From Variovorax sp. ZS18.2.2 (GTDB lineage: Bacteria; Pseudomonadota; Gammaproteobacteria; Burkholderiales; Burkholderiaceae_C): a stretch of DNA of 64,000 nucleotides. The translations under genes and the position numbers were made by a program. The notes beneath the pieces are model-generated. The model was not told the DNA's origin, ran no database searches, and was given only the letters and a program-made list of their open reading frames with translations. Location of the stretch: assembly GCF_024701975.1 (NCBI RefSeq), contig NZ_JANLNM010000002.1:1-64000 (forward strand), given 5' to 3'. This document shows, in pieces, positions 50,293 through 58,907 of this stretch (positions are counted from its first letter, which is position 1; every line of letters starts with the position of its first letter).

Positions 50293-52164
50293 TCAAGACC
50301 CACTCCGATCCCGCAAAGCCACAGCCGTCCGCACCTTCGGCACCACCACCGCCGGCGCAGCAGTCTGCGTCAGCAGCCCCTCCGCCACATCCTTTTCCCC
50401 CTCCTTCAACGCCAGCGCCCGATACGGCGTGATCTGCGCATTCACCTGCATGTTCGCCGACACGCTCGCAACGTTCCCCATCGCATCCACGGCCCGCGCC
50501 TCGATGCTCGCGTAGCCTGCCGCACCCGGCGTCCAGTTGCACGTGTATGGCGCGGCTTTCACGGTGCACAGCGTCTTCCCATCCACGATGAACTGAAGCT
50601 CCGCAATCCCTGAATTCGCCTGCGCTGCAGCGGAAAGCGTCGTCGTCCGGCTGACCCCCGTCGCCGCGGGCACCGCCACCGACACCACAGGCGGCGCCAC
50701 ATCCGCAGGCGCATTCACCATCACATTCGCAGTCGCCATCGCCGAGTTGCCGGCCGCATCCACGCCGATCACACGGATCGTCTGCATGCCCGGCGTCATC
50801 GGCGTCCAGGTGCAGGTGAAGGGCGGTGCTTCAAAGGTGCAGATCGGAATGCCATCGGCCCCCGCCACCTTCACGCCCCACACGCCCACGTTGTCCACCA
50901 CGGCCGGCGCAATGGTCACCGGCTGCCCCAGCGTGGCCATTGCGGGCGCCGAGACCGACACCGTCGGCGGCACGTTGTCCACGCCGCCCAGCGACATGTC
51001 GATGGTGAAGGTCGATTGCCCCTTCACCGCCTTCTGCTCGAACGCATCGAAGATCGTGAACCAGCTCGCCGTCGGTGAACGCCCCGGCGCCGAGGCCTTC
51101 ACCAGCAGCGTCGACTTCGCACTGTTGAAGCAGGTGAAGCCGCAAGCCCAGTCGAAAGAAAAGCGCCCCGCCTCATCCACCACGCCCTGCGCGAGCAACA
51201 CCATCGGCTGCTCCGTCGACGTGCCCGCATTGCGCCACACCGACACCTGCGCGCCGGGCAACGCAGCGCCCGTTCCCCGATCGGTGATGCGCACCTGTGT
51301 CGCCGTCGTGCCCGCCATGAACTTCGACGTGCCGTATTTCGGCCAATCGCTCCAGTCGGTGTTGATGTTGGCCTTGGTTCCCGCGGTGAAGCGGATCATG
51401 TTCAGCGTGATGACGCGGTTCGTCGCCGGGTCGCGCCGCTGCTCGAACACCGTGCCCAGCAGCGGATCGAGGCGCCAGCTCTGGCGCGTCCACCAGTAGC
51501 GGTCGGTGTCGCTCATCAGGGCCAGGTCGGCCTGCGGTGCGGTGCCGGTCGTGTCTTTCACCGCCGAGGCGTTGTAGTACTCGCCCGCGCCGGCGCCGAA
51601 CACGTGCTCCAGCTCGTGCAGCAGCGTCTTGAGTTGGCGGCCGAGGTAGTCCTTCTCGGTGGATTCGGGCGCGGCCTTGGTGATGGCGCGCGACAGGCGC
51701 AGCGGGTCGTGAATCGCGATCCAGTTCAGGTTCCAGGCCACGCCCTTCTGCGGAAAGGTCCAGCTCGCGGCGAGGCCGCCGTGGCTGTAGCCCTTGGTCG
51801 ATTTCGAGATGCACACCACGATCTCGCCGTTGACCAGCCCGCTGTGGCTGCACTGCGGCGCCGCGGCGGGGGCAATCAACTGCAGGTCGTTGACCGGGTC
51901 GAACACGAAGCTGCGCACCGTCTCGCGGGTGAACACCGTGTTGACGTCGGCCACGTACTGCGCAAGACGCCGGCCCGCTTCCGCGGCGCCGATGTCGTCG
52001 GCCAGTTGCGGATCAACAAAAAGCTTCAGCCGATGAACGCTGGGCGGCGCCTTGCCGACTTCGTTCAGGCCAGCCGAGGCGTTAGAGCCGAGGAACATGG
52101 CGCAACAGCAAAGCGCCAGACCGAGGTGACGCGCACTTGCATGCAGCGATAGAAGGGCGCGCAT
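50293..52164 (-). CDS. Secreted HExxH metallopeptidase with Ig-like domains
   Basis: 623 residues with a signal peptide (LALCCCAMFLGSNASA). A zincin site LLHELEHVFGAGAGEYYN supplies His183, Glu184, His187 and a probable third ligand Glu195 (HExxHxxGxGxxE). The C-terminal half has a carbohydrate/CarboxypepD-like module (ATQVRITDRGTGAALPGAQVSVWR) and at least two bacterial Ig-like domains (VPPTVSVSAPAMATLGQPVTIAPAVVDNVGVWGVKV; VAPPVVSVAVP), each with a paired-Cys CTFEAPPFTCTWTP motif. It is convergent with the DUF6708 genes. Substrate unknown; I do not recognise a named peptidase family. Confidence 0.7.
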   Translation of the reverse strand: MRALLSLHASARHLGLALCCCAMFLGSNASAGLNEVGKAPPSVHRLKLFVDPQLADDIGAAEAGRRLAQYVADVNTVFTRETVRSFVFDPVNDLQLIAPAAAPQCSHSGLVNGEIVVCISKSTKGYSHGGLAASWTFPQKGVAWNLNWIAIHDPLRLSRAITKAAPESTEKDYLGRQLKTLLHELEHVFGAGAGEYYNASAVKDTTGTAPQADLALMSDTDRYWWTRQSWRLDPLLGTVFEQRRDPATNRVITLNMIRFTAGTKANINTDWSDWPKYGTSKFMAGTTATQVRITDRGTGAALPGAQVSVWRNAGTSTEQPMVLLAQGVVDEAGRFSFDWACGFTCFNSAKSTLLVKASAPGRSPTASWFTIFDAFEQKAVKGQSTFTIDMSLGGVDNVPPTVSVSAPAMATLGQPVTIAPAVVDNVGVWGVKVAGADGIPICTFEAPPFTCTWTPMTPGMQTIRVIGVDAAGNSAMATANVMVNAPADVAPPVVSVAVPAATGVSRTTTLSAAAQANSGIAELQFIVDGKTLCTVKAAPYTCNWTPGAAGYASIEARAVDAMGNVASVSANMQVNAQITPYRALALKEGEKDVAEGLLTQTAAPAVVVPKVRTAVALRDRSGS

Positions 52165-52396
52165 CGACCATTTGAAGTTGTTTCAAAAGTGTAAGTTTAG
52201 TGTGATAAATGCCTCTAAAACATCTGTTACTTACATTACAGAAACACATTTCGTATGTTTTTTGCATCAATGACGCGAAATGCAGGCCGCGGCTGCGCGG
52301 GCTCGAGCCGCCATCTCCCATGAAATGGGAGACGGCGGGTACGTCAATCCATGCAGCGGCAAGCCGGGAGCCAGGAGCCGACGGCCGGCCTGTCCG

Positions 52397-52996
52397 TCAT
52401 CGCATGCGCCGCTCGTCGGTCGACGACGGCGGCGAGGCCATCCTGCGTCGCGTCTCGTCATCCAGCAGTTCACGCAGCGCGCTGAAAAGCGGCGCCGTGC
52501 CCGTGTGCTTGCGCCCATATCCAAGGTTGAACGCGTAGTCGAAGTCATCAGGGTTCGCGCCCTGGCTGTGCTGCAGGATCGTCTCGAGCTTGTCGAGCGC
52601 CTTCACCGCCTTGGCCTCCGGCGAGGCGGCGGCTTCGTACTCGTCCCACAGTGCGAGCAGTTCGCCGCGCAGCTTGGCATCGAGCGGGGCCATCAGCGTC
52701 AGCAGGTCATTGCGTTCGCGCTCGCTCTTGTCGGGATGAGCGTGTTGGCTGATGGCCGGAATGTCGCCGTGAATCGCCTCGCCCAGGTCGTGCACCACGC
52801 ACAGCTTCAGCACCCTCAGCAGATCGAGCCCGGCCAGCTCTTCTTCGAACGCCATCGCCATGAGGCACAGGCGCCAGCTGTGCTCGGCCGTGCTCTCTGC
52901 GCGGCCGGAGGAGGTGTGGCCGCTGCGCAGCACGTCCTTGAGTTTTTCCGCCTCGCGCAGGAAGGCGAGCTTGCCCTTGAGTTGCTCGATGTTCAT
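52397..52996 (-). CDS. HD-domain phosphohydrolase (YfbR/5'-deoxynucleotidase-like)
   Basis: 199 residues from ATG 52996; a longer frame begins 24 codons earlier without support. The HD metal site is complete: ESTAEHSWRLCLMA (His), KLCVVHDLGEAIHGDIPA (HD) and the distal Asp in VKALDKLETILQH. Proteins of this layout remove phosphate from deoxynucleoside monophosphates or related metabolites. It is followed by a small membrane protein gene upstream on the same strand, without obvious coupling. Confidence 0.85.
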   Translation of the reverse strand: MNIEQLKGKLAFLREAEKLKDVLRSGHTSSGRAESTAEHSWRLCLMAMAFEEELAGLDLLRVLKLCVVHDLGEAIHGDIPAISQHAHPDKSERERNDLLTLMAPLDAKLRGELLALWDEYEAAASPEAKAVKALDKLETILQHSQGANPDDFDYAFNLGYGRKHTGTAPLFSALRELLDDETRRRMASPPSSTDERRMR

Positions 52997-53075
52997 CGGC
53001 GGGATCGTAGGCAGGCGGGGCAGGGCATGTCCACGCATGAAATATGCGCGGCGCGCGACACGCGACACGCGCGCT

Positions 53076-53438
53076 TCAACCCCGGTCTTCGCGCCAGCGC
53101 CTCAAAACCAGATACGCGCCCCACAAAAGAATGAACGCGAGCACAGACACGTAGATCAGGTTCACCCAATAGGCATTGGGCTCGACCGCTCGCAGATGCA
53201 CCTCCACCTTGCAGCCGCCGCCCTTGGAGATGCAAGGCATCTCGCCCCTGATCAGGCCGCGCAACGCCCAGATCGTGAACAGGAAGCCCCCGACCACCAT
53301 CGGCGCCAACGTGGTGAACAACCGCCACCCGGTGCCTATGAAGCGCTCGCCGTCCCTCTCCAGCGTCCTGCGCCACGACCAGTGGAAAAAGCACAGCGCA
53401 GCGATGGTGAGTGCGCCGAACACGATGTTCTTGATCAA
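53076..53438 (-). CDS. Small membrane protein, unknown function
   Basis: 120 residues with three hydrophobic segments (IVFGALTIAALCFF, LFTTLAPMVVGGFLFTIWAL, LIYVSVLAFILLWGAYLVL). A loop of about 25 residues between the second and third contains MPCISKGGGCKVEV with two cysteines and probably faces the periplasm. GGAAAT precedes the ATG. I do not recognise a family. Confidence 0.6.
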   Translation of the reverse strand: MIKNIVFGALTIAALCFFHWSWRRTLERDGERFIGTGWRLFTTLAPMVVGGFLFTIWALRGLIRGEMPCISKGGGCKVEVHLRAVEPNAYWVNLIYVSVLAFILLWGAYLVLRRWREDRG

Positions 53439-53516
53439 TTCATTTCCTCTTTTTTTGTTGCGGGATCAAGCCCGCTGACCGTCCTGCGATGAATGGCACC
53501 CAGCGCCATCAGCCCA

Positions 53517-54488
53517 TCACCCCACCGCCTTGATCGTCCGATCCCGCCCCGCCTTCGCCAGCATCGACGCCACCGCACAAGACGCCAACCGCGCCGATTC
53601 CGAATCCGCCCGGCTCGTCAAAATCACCGGCACCTTCGTGCCCAGCACGATGCCCGCCGCGTAGGCGCCGCCCAGGAAGGTGAGGCTCTTGGCGAGCATG
53701 TTGCCCGCGTCCAGGTCGGGCACGATCAGCACGTTGGCGCGGCCGGCCACCGGCGAGACGATGCCCTTGATGCGCGCGGCCTCGGCGTCGATGGCGTTGT
53801 CCATGGCCAGCGGACCATCGAGCTGCGCGCCGGTGATCTGGCCGCGGTCGGCCATCTTGCAGAGCACGGCGGCGTCGAGCGTGGAGGGCACTTTGGCGTT
53901 CACCGTTTCGGTGGCCGAGAGAATCGCCACCCGCACGGCCGGCATGTGCAGCGCGTGCGCGAGGTCGATGGCGTTCTGCACGATGTCGACCTTCTCTTCG
54001 AGCGTGGGCGCGATGTTGATCGCCGCGTCGGAAATGATCAGCGGCTGCGCGTGGCCCGGAACGTCCATCACGAAGCAGTGGCTGATGCGCCGCGAGGTGC
54101 GCAGGCCCCCCTCGCGCCGCACCACCGCGCCCATCAGCTCGTCGGTGTGCAGGCTCCCCTTCATCAACGCATCGACCTCGCCGCGCAAGGCCATTGCCAC
54201 GGCGGCGTCGGCCGCGGCGTGGCTGTGCGGCGCATCGACGATGGTGAGGTGCGAGATGTCGGCGCCGGCCTCGCGCGCCGCGGCCTCGATCTTCGCGCGC
54301 GGGCCGACCAGCGTCGGCGCGATGAGGCCGAGCGCGGCGGAAGCGAGCGCCGCTTCGAGCGACACCGCGTTGACCGGGTGGACCACCGCGACCCGCAGCG
54401 GGGGGAGGGCGCGGGCGGCGGCGATCAGGCGGTCGTAGTGCGGGTGCGGTGCGGCGAGAGGAGATGCTGATGATGAAGAAGACGCCAT
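53517..54488 (-). CDS. Phosphate acetyl/butyryltransferase family enzyme
   Basis: 323 residues from ATG 54488; an upstream in-frame extension is low-complexity and unlikely. The PTA_PTB fold shows in VAVVHPVNAVSLEAALAS, DALMKGSLHTDELMGAVV, LIISDAAINIAPTLEEKVDI and SPVAGRANVLIVPDLDAGNMLAKSLTFLGGAYAAGIVLGTKVPVILTSRADS. It resembles the C-terminal half of bifunctional enoyl-CoA hydratase/phosphate acetyltransferases. It could convert acetyl phosphate from Xsc into acetyl-CoA, but it lies 27 kb away and is not visibly co-regulated. Confidence 0.85.
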   Translation of the reverse strand: MASSSSSASPLAAPHPHYDRLIAAARALPPLRVAVVHPVNAVSLEAALASAALGLIAPTLVGPRAKIEAAAREAGADISHLTIVDAPHSHAAADAAVAMALRGEVDALMKGSLHTDELMGAVVRREGGLRTSRRISHCFVMDVPGHAQPLIISDAAINIAPTLEEKVDIVQNAIDLAHALHMPAVRVAILSATETVNAKVPSTLDAAVLCKMADRGQITGAQLDGPLAMDNAIDAEAARIKGIVSPVAGRANVLIVPDLDAGNMLAKSLTFLGGAYAAGIVLGTKVPVILTSRADSESARLASCAVASMLAKAGRDRTIKAVG

Positions 54489-54633
54489 GCGGGCTCCGGA
54501 AGAGGGGTGAGGGGCAGGGGCAGAGAGACGCGGGCCGATGCGGCTGCAGAGGAGTTTGCAGCATCCCCGTGAAGCGCCGAGCGAAGGGCCGGGCGTTCGT
54601 GGCCCGTCATCCTCCTCCTCCTCCTCGTCATCA

Positions 54634-55212
54634 TCAGCAAAGCGTTTCGACCAACCGCGCCGACGTCCCATCAGACAGCGTCAGCCGCGTCCACCGGCAA
54701 CGGCTCTGCGCAATGGGCACCAGCTGCGAACTGTTGGTGCCCGTCGCGAACTCCAGCGAGGGCGGCGCGAGCGCATCGCGCCAGCCGATGCCATCAAGCA
54801 TCGCCTCCTTGCCCGCGATCTCCGGCGTGGCATAGCGCCAGAGCGAGCGGCCCAAGAGCAGCGAGAGCGGCGCGCCGAACTCGGCGGCCCTGCGCGCGGA
54901 CGAGGCCAGCAGGCGATGCGTGATGTCGCACACCAGATGCACCGGCCGCGGGCTCTCGTTGACGAGCCTGGCGAGCGCATGGTCGGCGGCTGCATCGAGC
55001 CGGGCCGACAACAGCGCCTCGGCGCGTGCGCGCTCGGCGGGCTCCATCGCCTGCGTGCCGGATTCCCAGCGCGAGATGGTCGATTGATTGACGTTGAAGA
55101 GCTCGGCCGCGTGCGATTGCTTCACGCGATGCAGCAGGCGCCAACGCTTCAGGGCCGTGCCCAATTGAGGATGCGTGGCGGGGGTGGTGATGGTGATGAC
55201 GGGGTCTTGCAT
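54634..55212 (-). CDS. XRE-type helix-turn-helix regulator
   Basis: 192 residues. The N-terminal HTH (LGTALKRWRLLHRVKQSHAAELFNVNQSTISRWESGTQAM, about 17-56) is of the Cro/XRE type. The rest resembles a sensor domain, with PVHLVCDITHRLLASSARRAAEF and LWRYATPEIAGKEAMLD suggesting a PAS-like ligand pocket. It lies 145 bases before the Pta-like gene on the same strand. The space between them contains CTC/CAT-rich low-complexity sequence but no clear terminator. Confidence 0.8.
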   Translation of the reverse strand: MQDPVITITTPATHPQLGTALKRWRLLHRVKQSHAAELFNVNQSTISRWESGTQAMEPAERARAEALLSARLDAAADHALARLVNESPRPVHLVCDITHRLLASSARRAAEFGAPLSLLLGRSLWRYATPEIAGKEAMLDGIGWRDALAPPSLEFATGTNSSQLVPIAQSRCRWTRLTLSDGTSARLVETLC

Positions 55213-55494
55213 GTCGTCGATTCATTGCCGGTTTATTGCCGCGACAGAAGGCATTTTGTTTTGGTTTGCCGATGTGGGCAAAGTTGGCGCGATGCCCGAT
55301 TTGCTCGCCGCACAAGCGCTCCGTTGAAGCGCTTCTGTTCTTATATTTGTCGACCGCCGCGCCTCACGGCGGGACATCGAAATGCACACCGCAGCGATGT
55401 CGATGTGAGGCAGAAAAGGCGACGGCCAAGGTGCGCTAACACCATGGCCGTCTGACCAAGTGACGTGCAAATCTTTGGAAAGGCAGCACACCAA

Positions 55495-55782
55495 ATGGCT
55501 GAAGAGATTATGGCCGGCGCCTCCGCGCCCTCCGCGTTCATCCCGCCCACCGCGCCGGATGCATTTGATCTTCTCGAGAACAAGTTGTCCCAGTTGCATG
55601 CGCTGCTGAGCAGTTGCTATGGCATGGAGAGCGACTGGTTCGAGGAAATAGGCCCGAGGCGGCGCGACATGATGATGTGGATCGCCTCGGACCTCACGCG
55701 CGACGCCGAAGACCTGCTGCAGGAGGTGGCACCACAGGTCCTGCGCGGGGCCGGCACGTTCAGCAGCCCAGGCGCTGCTTGA
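55495..55782 (+). CDS. Small hypothetical protein (DUF3077-like length and style)
   Basis: 95 residues from ATG 55495; an alternative GTG at 55465 adds ten residues. GGAAAGG lies 12 bases before the ATG. The sequence (LLENKLSQLHALLSSCYGMESDWFEEIGPRRRDMMMWIASDLTRDAEDLL) predicts helices and a metal-free hydrophobic core. No reliable family call. Upstream 55213-55464 holds only a promoter-sized gap. Confidence 0.55.
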   Translation: MAEEIMAGASAPSAFIPPTAPDAFDLLENKLSQLHALLSSCYGMESDWFEEIGPRRRDMMMWIASDLTRDAEDLLQEVAPQVLRGAGTFSSPGAA

Positions 55783-56331
55783 TCTCGCGCAAGCGCAGCG
55801 AGTGGGCCGAAAGAAATTCCGGCCCCAAATCCTCTTTCGATGCGCCGCGATAGCGGATCGGCCCGATGTTGTCGTTTCGATGCGTGCGGCCCGGTGTTGC
55901 AGGCCGGTTGGTAGTAGCGGCAGCCGTTGACCTGCCGATTGAACGCTCGCGCCGTCTGCATCGCTGAGCGACAGCGTGCTCACTGGGGGCCGCCAAAAAA
56001 AAGCACCCCTGTGCGTGTACCTCATGGTCGTCATTCGTTGAATTCACCGACCTTGCCGGTCAAAGCCATGACGAGGTTCTTGGGCGAATGGAACTGCGTC
56101 CAATCACGCGCTACGGCGAATACCTCGGGTTCTTTTGCGAAGCGTTGAGGGTCAACCAATGCGGGTTGGTGTTGGTCGCCGTGAAGGTCACCCACGTCTC
56201 ATGGAGCAAGAGGCAACACCAGGTTTCTTCGCAAGCTGTGGCCCAATGGGCTTCGAGGAGATGATTGTTAAAGTATATTTCCAAACATTAACGATCTGAT
56301 CCACGAACGCCCTTGGCAGAAAGACCTGTCC
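55783..56331. other. Gene-poor stretch with gene remnants
   Basis: About 550 bases without an intact gene. It has lower GC near 56260-56290 and contains the MazG-like remnant at 56031-56195. A second coding-like fragment lies on the minus strand (55790-55890, ending LREIKQRLGC). It looks like an old insertion/decay site beside the HNH nuclease gene. Confidence 0.5.
56031..56195 (-). pseudogene. Truncated MazG-like nucleotide pyrophosphohydrolase
   Basis: A frame from GTG 56195 to a stop at 56031 reads ...EVFAVARDWTQFHSPKNLVMALTGKVGEFNE. This is the first helix pair of MazG-like/dCTP pyrophosphatases (usually AERDWxQFHSPKNLxMALxxEVxELxE). The stop falls exactly where the metal-binding ExxE helix should continue, and no downstream frame restores it. 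The remnant is about 50 residues of an expected 110-120. Confidence 0.6.
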
Positions 56332-57171
56332 GTGCCTGAGCCAAGTGCTGTTTTGCCCTCCTTTGAGGTCGGAAGGATCTATGACCGTCGAACAGAGCTC
56401 CATGACCTGTTTGGCGGCAGTCGGCGAAGTGGGATTTCTCCTTCGAAGAATTTCCCAGTCGTCTTTCTGTTTACCGGCGAAGGTGGCAGTCGACATGGGT
56501 ATGTGGACCATCCGCAAGCAGACGGAAGCTACCTCTACACAGGTGAGGGCCAACGTGAAGACATGGTGTTGAAGCGAGGCAATCTCGCAATCCTCAACCA
56601 TTCGTTGGAGGCCCGAGCGCTGCATCTGTTTCAGTCGCTGGGCAAAGGAAAAGGGCAGCAGTACCTGGGAGAGTTTGTCTATGACAGCCACACATGGACA
56701 GATGCTGACGACACGACAGGCGCGACTCGCAAGGCGATCGTTTTCAAGCTCGTGCCAGTTTCAAGGTTGGAGCATGGCGATCTTATGGATGGGAATGAAC
56801 CCATCGCAGTCACATCGCTTGAGGACGCCAGAAAGCGAGCCATCGCCGCGGCGAAGGCCGATGGCTCTCAAGCAAGCAGGTCAGGCAGTCGAACGGTCTA
56901 CGAGCGAAGTCGCACTGTTCGCGACTACGTTCTTTTGCGCGCCGCAGGGCACTGCGAGCTCTGTGAGCAGCCGGCGCCATTCAAACGCAAGAGTGGGGCT
57001 CACTATCTGGAGCCTCATCACACCACCCGTGTTTCAGACGGTGGTCCTGATCACCCTCGATTCGTTGCGGCGCTTTGCCCGACATGCCACCGCGAAGTGC
57101 ACTACGGTGAGCACGCCAAATTGAAGAACGATGGCCTGGTTGAGAGGCTGCGCACCATCGAGCCTCAGTGA
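56332..57171 (+). CDS. McrA-like HNH endonuclease with SRA-like head domain
   Basis: 279 residues with a GTG start. The N-terminal half (VGRIYDRRTELHDLFGGSRRSGISPS..VVFLFTGE, DGSYLYTGEGQREDMVLKRGN, ILNHSLEARALHLFQ) resembles the DNA-recognition head of ScoMcrA/YDG-type modification-dependent nucleases. The C-terminal HNH has Cys208/Cys211 and Cys249/Cys252 zinc knuckles, His229-His230 and HREVHYG. This architecture fits a type IV restriction enzyme that cuts modified DNA (methylated or phosphorothioated). Upstream sequence is AT-richer than the genome and decayed, a sign of horizontal acquisition. No cognate modification gene is adjacent. Confidence 0.8.
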   Translation: MPEPSAVLPSFEVGRIYDRRTELHDLFGGSRRSGISPSKNFPVVFLFTGEGGSRHGYVDHPQADGSYLYTGEGQREDMVLKRGNLAILNHSLEARALHLFQSLGKGKGQQYLGEFVYDSHTWTDADDTTGATRKAIVFKLVPVSRLEHGDLMDGNEPIAVTSLEDARKRAIAAAKADGSQASRSGSRTVYERSRTVRDYVLLRAAGHCELCEQPAPFKRKSGAHYLEPHHTTRVSDGGPDHPRFVAALCPTCHREVHYGEHAKLKNDGLVERLRTIEPQ

Positions 57172-57195
57172 AAGTCTTCGATTGCCTTGTGGGTG

Positions 57196-57699
57196 TCAGC
57201 ACTTCAAATCGAAGAAGCGCTTGCGCGCTTTGTAGAGATCTACTTCCGTTCTAGCCTTTACTTCCGCGGTCGCGTGGCTTGTGTCGGCCTCTAGTGAGGG
57301 TATCTGTCGATCAAGATGGCTGCATTGAGCTTGATCACCTGCCGGCAGGTTCACGCGGCGACGTGCAATGTTCATATCCTCGTGTGAGCGCCCGTGCAGG
57401 GGACGCATCGCGCTGTCGAATTGACGATGGAACTCGTCTTGTTGAACTTCCCGGCCCTTGCGGGAACTTCCGCCCATCTTGTCCATGCCTTGGGTCGGCG
57501 TTGCGTCGATAACTTTCGCGCCCACACAGGGGGCGTCTGAGTAGGAGACTTTGCCGTTCGCCTCGCATCGGTAGACCTTGGGCTGGGCGTAAGCCGGCGA
57601 AGCGCCGAGCAGGTGCACGGCGACGACACCGACGAAGAGCCGGCTCTTGGACAGGGCGGGGTGAAACATTCGCGTCATAGGAATCGAGCTGCGAGACAT
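57196..57699 (-). CDS. DUF4124 domain-containing exported protein
   Basis: 167 residues with a signal peptide (RLFVGVVAVHLLGASPAYAQ). The DUF4124 core is KVYRCEANGKVSYSDAPCVGAKVIDATPT. The C-terminal part is charged and helical, with CSHLDRQIPSLEADTSHATAEVKARTEVDLYKARKRFFDLKC reminiscent of other DUF4124 tails. Start may be any of three Met within eleven residues. It is the second DUF4124 gene in the window and the two share little outside the core. Confidence 0.8.
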   Translation of the reverse strand: MSRSSIPMTRMFHPALSKSRLFVGVVAVHLLGASPAYAQPKVYRCEANGKVSYSDAPCVGAKVIDATPTQGMDKMGGSSRKGREVQQDEFHRQFDSAMRPLHGRSHEDMNIARRRVNLPAGDQAQCSHLDRQIPSLEADTSHATAEVKARTEVDLYKARKRFFDLKC

Positions 57700-57713
57700 G
57701 AGGCTGCCAAAAG

Positions 57714-57752
57714 AAAAAAGCCCTGCTATCTTTTTAATAGCGGGGCTTTTTA
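57714..57752 (-). terminator. Intrinsic terminator after tRNA-Thr
   Basis: GCCCTGCTAT (57720-57729) pairs with ATAGCGGGGC (57737-57746), one G-U pair, flanked by A- and T-runs on both sides so it could work in either direction. It lies 4 bases after the tRNA-Thr on the minus strand. Confidence 0.85.
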
Positions 57753-57755
57753 GAT

Positions 57756-57831
57756 TGGTGCCGGAGAGATGAATCGAACACCCGACCTTCTCATTACGAA
57801 TGAGCTGCTCTACCGACTGAGCTACACCGGC
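57756..57831 (-). tRNA. tRNA-Thr (CGT)
   Basis: 76 bases including encoded CCA. Acceptor begins GCCGGTG, D-arm AGCTCAGTCGGTAGAGC, anticodon arm CTCAT-TCGTAAT-GAG with anticodon CGT, T-arm with GTTCGATT. It is a normal housekeeping tRNA that follows fbp on the same strand and is ended by a strong hairpin. Confidence 0.93.
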
Positions 57832-57856
57832 GAAGCCTCAGATTATAGCCACCTCA

Positions 57857-58876
57857 TCAGGCCTTTTCGGCGTGGTACTGGGTCAAACGTTCAACTTCGT
57901 TACGCGAACCCAACATCACGCTCACCCGCTCGTGCAGCTTGGTGGGCTTCAGGTCCAGGATGCGCTGCTTGCCGTTGGTGGCCGCGCCGCCGGCCTGCTC
58001 GACCAGCCAGCTCATCGGGTTGGCCTCGTACATCAGCCGCAGCTTGCCGGCCTTCTCGGGCTCGCGCTTGTCCCACGGGTACATGAACACGCCGCCGCGC
58101 ATCAGGATGCGGTGCACGTCGGCCACCATGCTGGCAATCCAGCGCATGTTGAAGTCCTTGCCGCGCGGGCCTTCCTTGCCGGCCAGGCACTCGTCGATGT
58201 AGCGCTTCATGGGCTCGTCCCAGTGGCGCTGGTTGCTCATGTTGATCGCGAATTCCTTGGTGTCCGCCGGAATCTGGATGTCTTGCTGCGTCAGCACGAA
58301 GCTGCCTTGCTCGCGGTCGAGCGTGAACATGTCCACGCCGTTGCCCACGGTGAGCACCAGCGTGGTCTGCGGGCCGTAGATGCAGTAGCCCGCGGCCACC
58401 TGTTGCGTACCGGCCTGCAGAAAGTCGGCTTCCTGCACGCCGGGGGTGTCGTCGGGCTTCTTCAGCACGCTGAAGATGGTGCCGATGCTCACGTTCACGT
58501 CGATGTTGCTGCTGCCGTCCAGCGGGTCGAACATCAGGAGGTATTCGCCCTGCGGGTAGCGGTTGGGCACCACGTAGATGCTGTCCATTTCCTCGCTGGC
58601 CATGGCCGCGAGGTGGCCGCCCCATTCGTTGGCCTCGATGAGCACTTCGTTGGCGATGATGTCCAGCTTCTTCTGGATCTCGCCCTGCACGTTCTCGCTC
58701 TCGGCCGTGCCGAGCACACCGCCCAGCGCGCCCTTGTTGACTGCCTGGCTGATGCTCTTGCACGCACGGGCCACCACTTCGAGCAGCAGGCGCAGCTGGC
58801 CGGGAATGAGGCCGTCGGCGCGTTGCTTTTCGACGAGGTAGCGGGTGAGGGAAATCTTCTGTTGTTGTTGAGCCAT
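57857..58876 (-). CDS. fbp: Class I fructose-1,6-bisphosphatase
   Basis: 339 residues from ATG 58876. Metal and substrate motifs are in place: [21 protein letters not shown] (Glu site), [25 protein letters not shown] (the DPLDGSSN signature), [26 protein letters not shown] and [37 protein letters not shown]. It hydrolyses fructose-1,6-bisphosphate in gluconeogenesis. It is 31 bases downstream of pepN and probably in its transcript. Confidence 0.96.
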   Translation of the reverse strand: MAQQQQKISLTRYLVEKQRADGLIPGQLRLLLEVVARACKSISQAVNKGALGGVLGTAESENVQGEIQKKLDIIANEVLIEANEWGGHLAAMASEEMDSIYVVPNRYPQGEYLLMFDPLDGSSNIDVNVSIGTIFSVLKKPDDTPGVQEADFLQAGTQQVAAGYCIYGPQTTLVLTVGNGVDMFTLDREQGSFVLTQQDIQIPADTKEFAINMSNQRHWDEPMKRYIDECLAGKEGPRGKDFNMRWIASMVADVHRILMRGGVFMYPWDKREPEKAGKLRLMYEANPMSWLVEQAGGAATNGKQRILDLKPTKLHERVSVMLGSRNEVERLTQYHAEKA

Positions 58877-58907
58877 GTGCTTTTCGTATTCCTTGCTTGC
58901 TGCTTGA

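Noticed and set aside
55222..56034. 270-residue minus-strand ORF opposite the small gene at 55495
   Set aside because: Composition is typical of a shadow frame and it overlaps a better-supported plus-strand gene. Only the segment near 55790-55890 looks faintly coding and may be a remnant.
57756..57831. tRNA-Thr as an integration site of a genomic island
   Set aside because: No integrase and no direct repeat of the tRNA 3' end was seen in the flanking sequence.
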